Source: Pseudomonadota bacterium
GTDB lineage: Bacteria > Pseudomonadota > Alphaproteobacteria > Sphingomonadales > Sphingomonadaceae
DNA: 6,670 nucleotides
Direction: 5' to 3'
Assembly (NCBI GenBank): GCA_023392555.1
Contig: JAEVYW010000156.1
Coordinates: 1 to 6,670, forward strand
Shown here: positions 6,659 through 6,670 of the stretch, piece after piece
Numbering within the stretch: the first letter of the stretch is position 1
Layout: each line of letters opens with the position of its first letter
The notes under the pieces: model-generated
Seen by the model: only the letters and a program-made list of their open reading frames with translations
What the model was told of the DNA's origin: nothing
Database searches by the model: none
Position numbers and translations under genes: made by a program

Positions 6659-6666
6659 TCTCCCCC
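6659..6666 (-). promoter_or_regulatory. Ribosome binding site of the autotransporter gene
   Basis: On the minus strand GGGGGAGA lies seven bases before ATG 6651. It fixes the start just inside the window and shows the gene is complete at its 5' end. Confidence 0.6.
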
Positions 6667-6670
6667 GGGC

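Overview
The window is GC-rich, gene-dense chromosomal DNA. The protein types, the strong G/C third-position bias and the N-terminal form of UvrB suggest an alphaproteobacterium of the Sphingomonadales (Sphingomonas or a close relative). This placement rests on recognising protein types by eye, not on a search.

Layout, left to right. (1) 56-511, minus: a small lipoprotein with a glycine-zipper-like hydrophobic segment. (2) 636-2831, plus: uvrB, the helicase-like damage-verification subunit of UvrABC nucleotide excision repair, divergent from the lipoprotein across about 124 bp. (3) 2923-4236, plus: an exported YcbB/LdtD-type L,D-transpeptidase with a peptidoglycan-binding domain, which forms 3-3 cross-links in the wall. 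(4) 4247-4708, minus: a four-helix inner-membrane protein of unknown function, convergent with the transpeptidase and only 10 bp from it. (5) 4813-6651, minus: an autotransporter with a GDSL/SGNH esterase passenger and a C-terminal outer-membrane beta-barrel. It lies 104 bp upstream of the four-helix gene on the same strand.

Four of the five products are exported or membrane proteins (an outer-membrane or periplasmic lipoprotein, a periplasmic wall enzyme, an inner-membrane protein and a surface esterase). uvrB is the only cytoplasmic DNA-repair gene. I see no functional pathway joining them. The only plausible co-transcription is autotransporter to four-helix protein on the minus strand, and possibly uvrB to the transpeptidase on the plus strand.

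No mobile element, CRISPR array, tRNA, rRNA, prophage or defence gene is visible, and no gene-free stretch exceeds 300 bases. The most notable non-coding signal is just before the transpeptidase start. A perfect 8-bp hairpin with a GAGA (GNRA-class) loop separates the only good Shine-Dalgarno-like sequence from the ATG, so the two are correctly spaced only if the hairpin folds. I found no convincing evidence of a new biological system; the rest reads as ordinary core and accessory chromosome.
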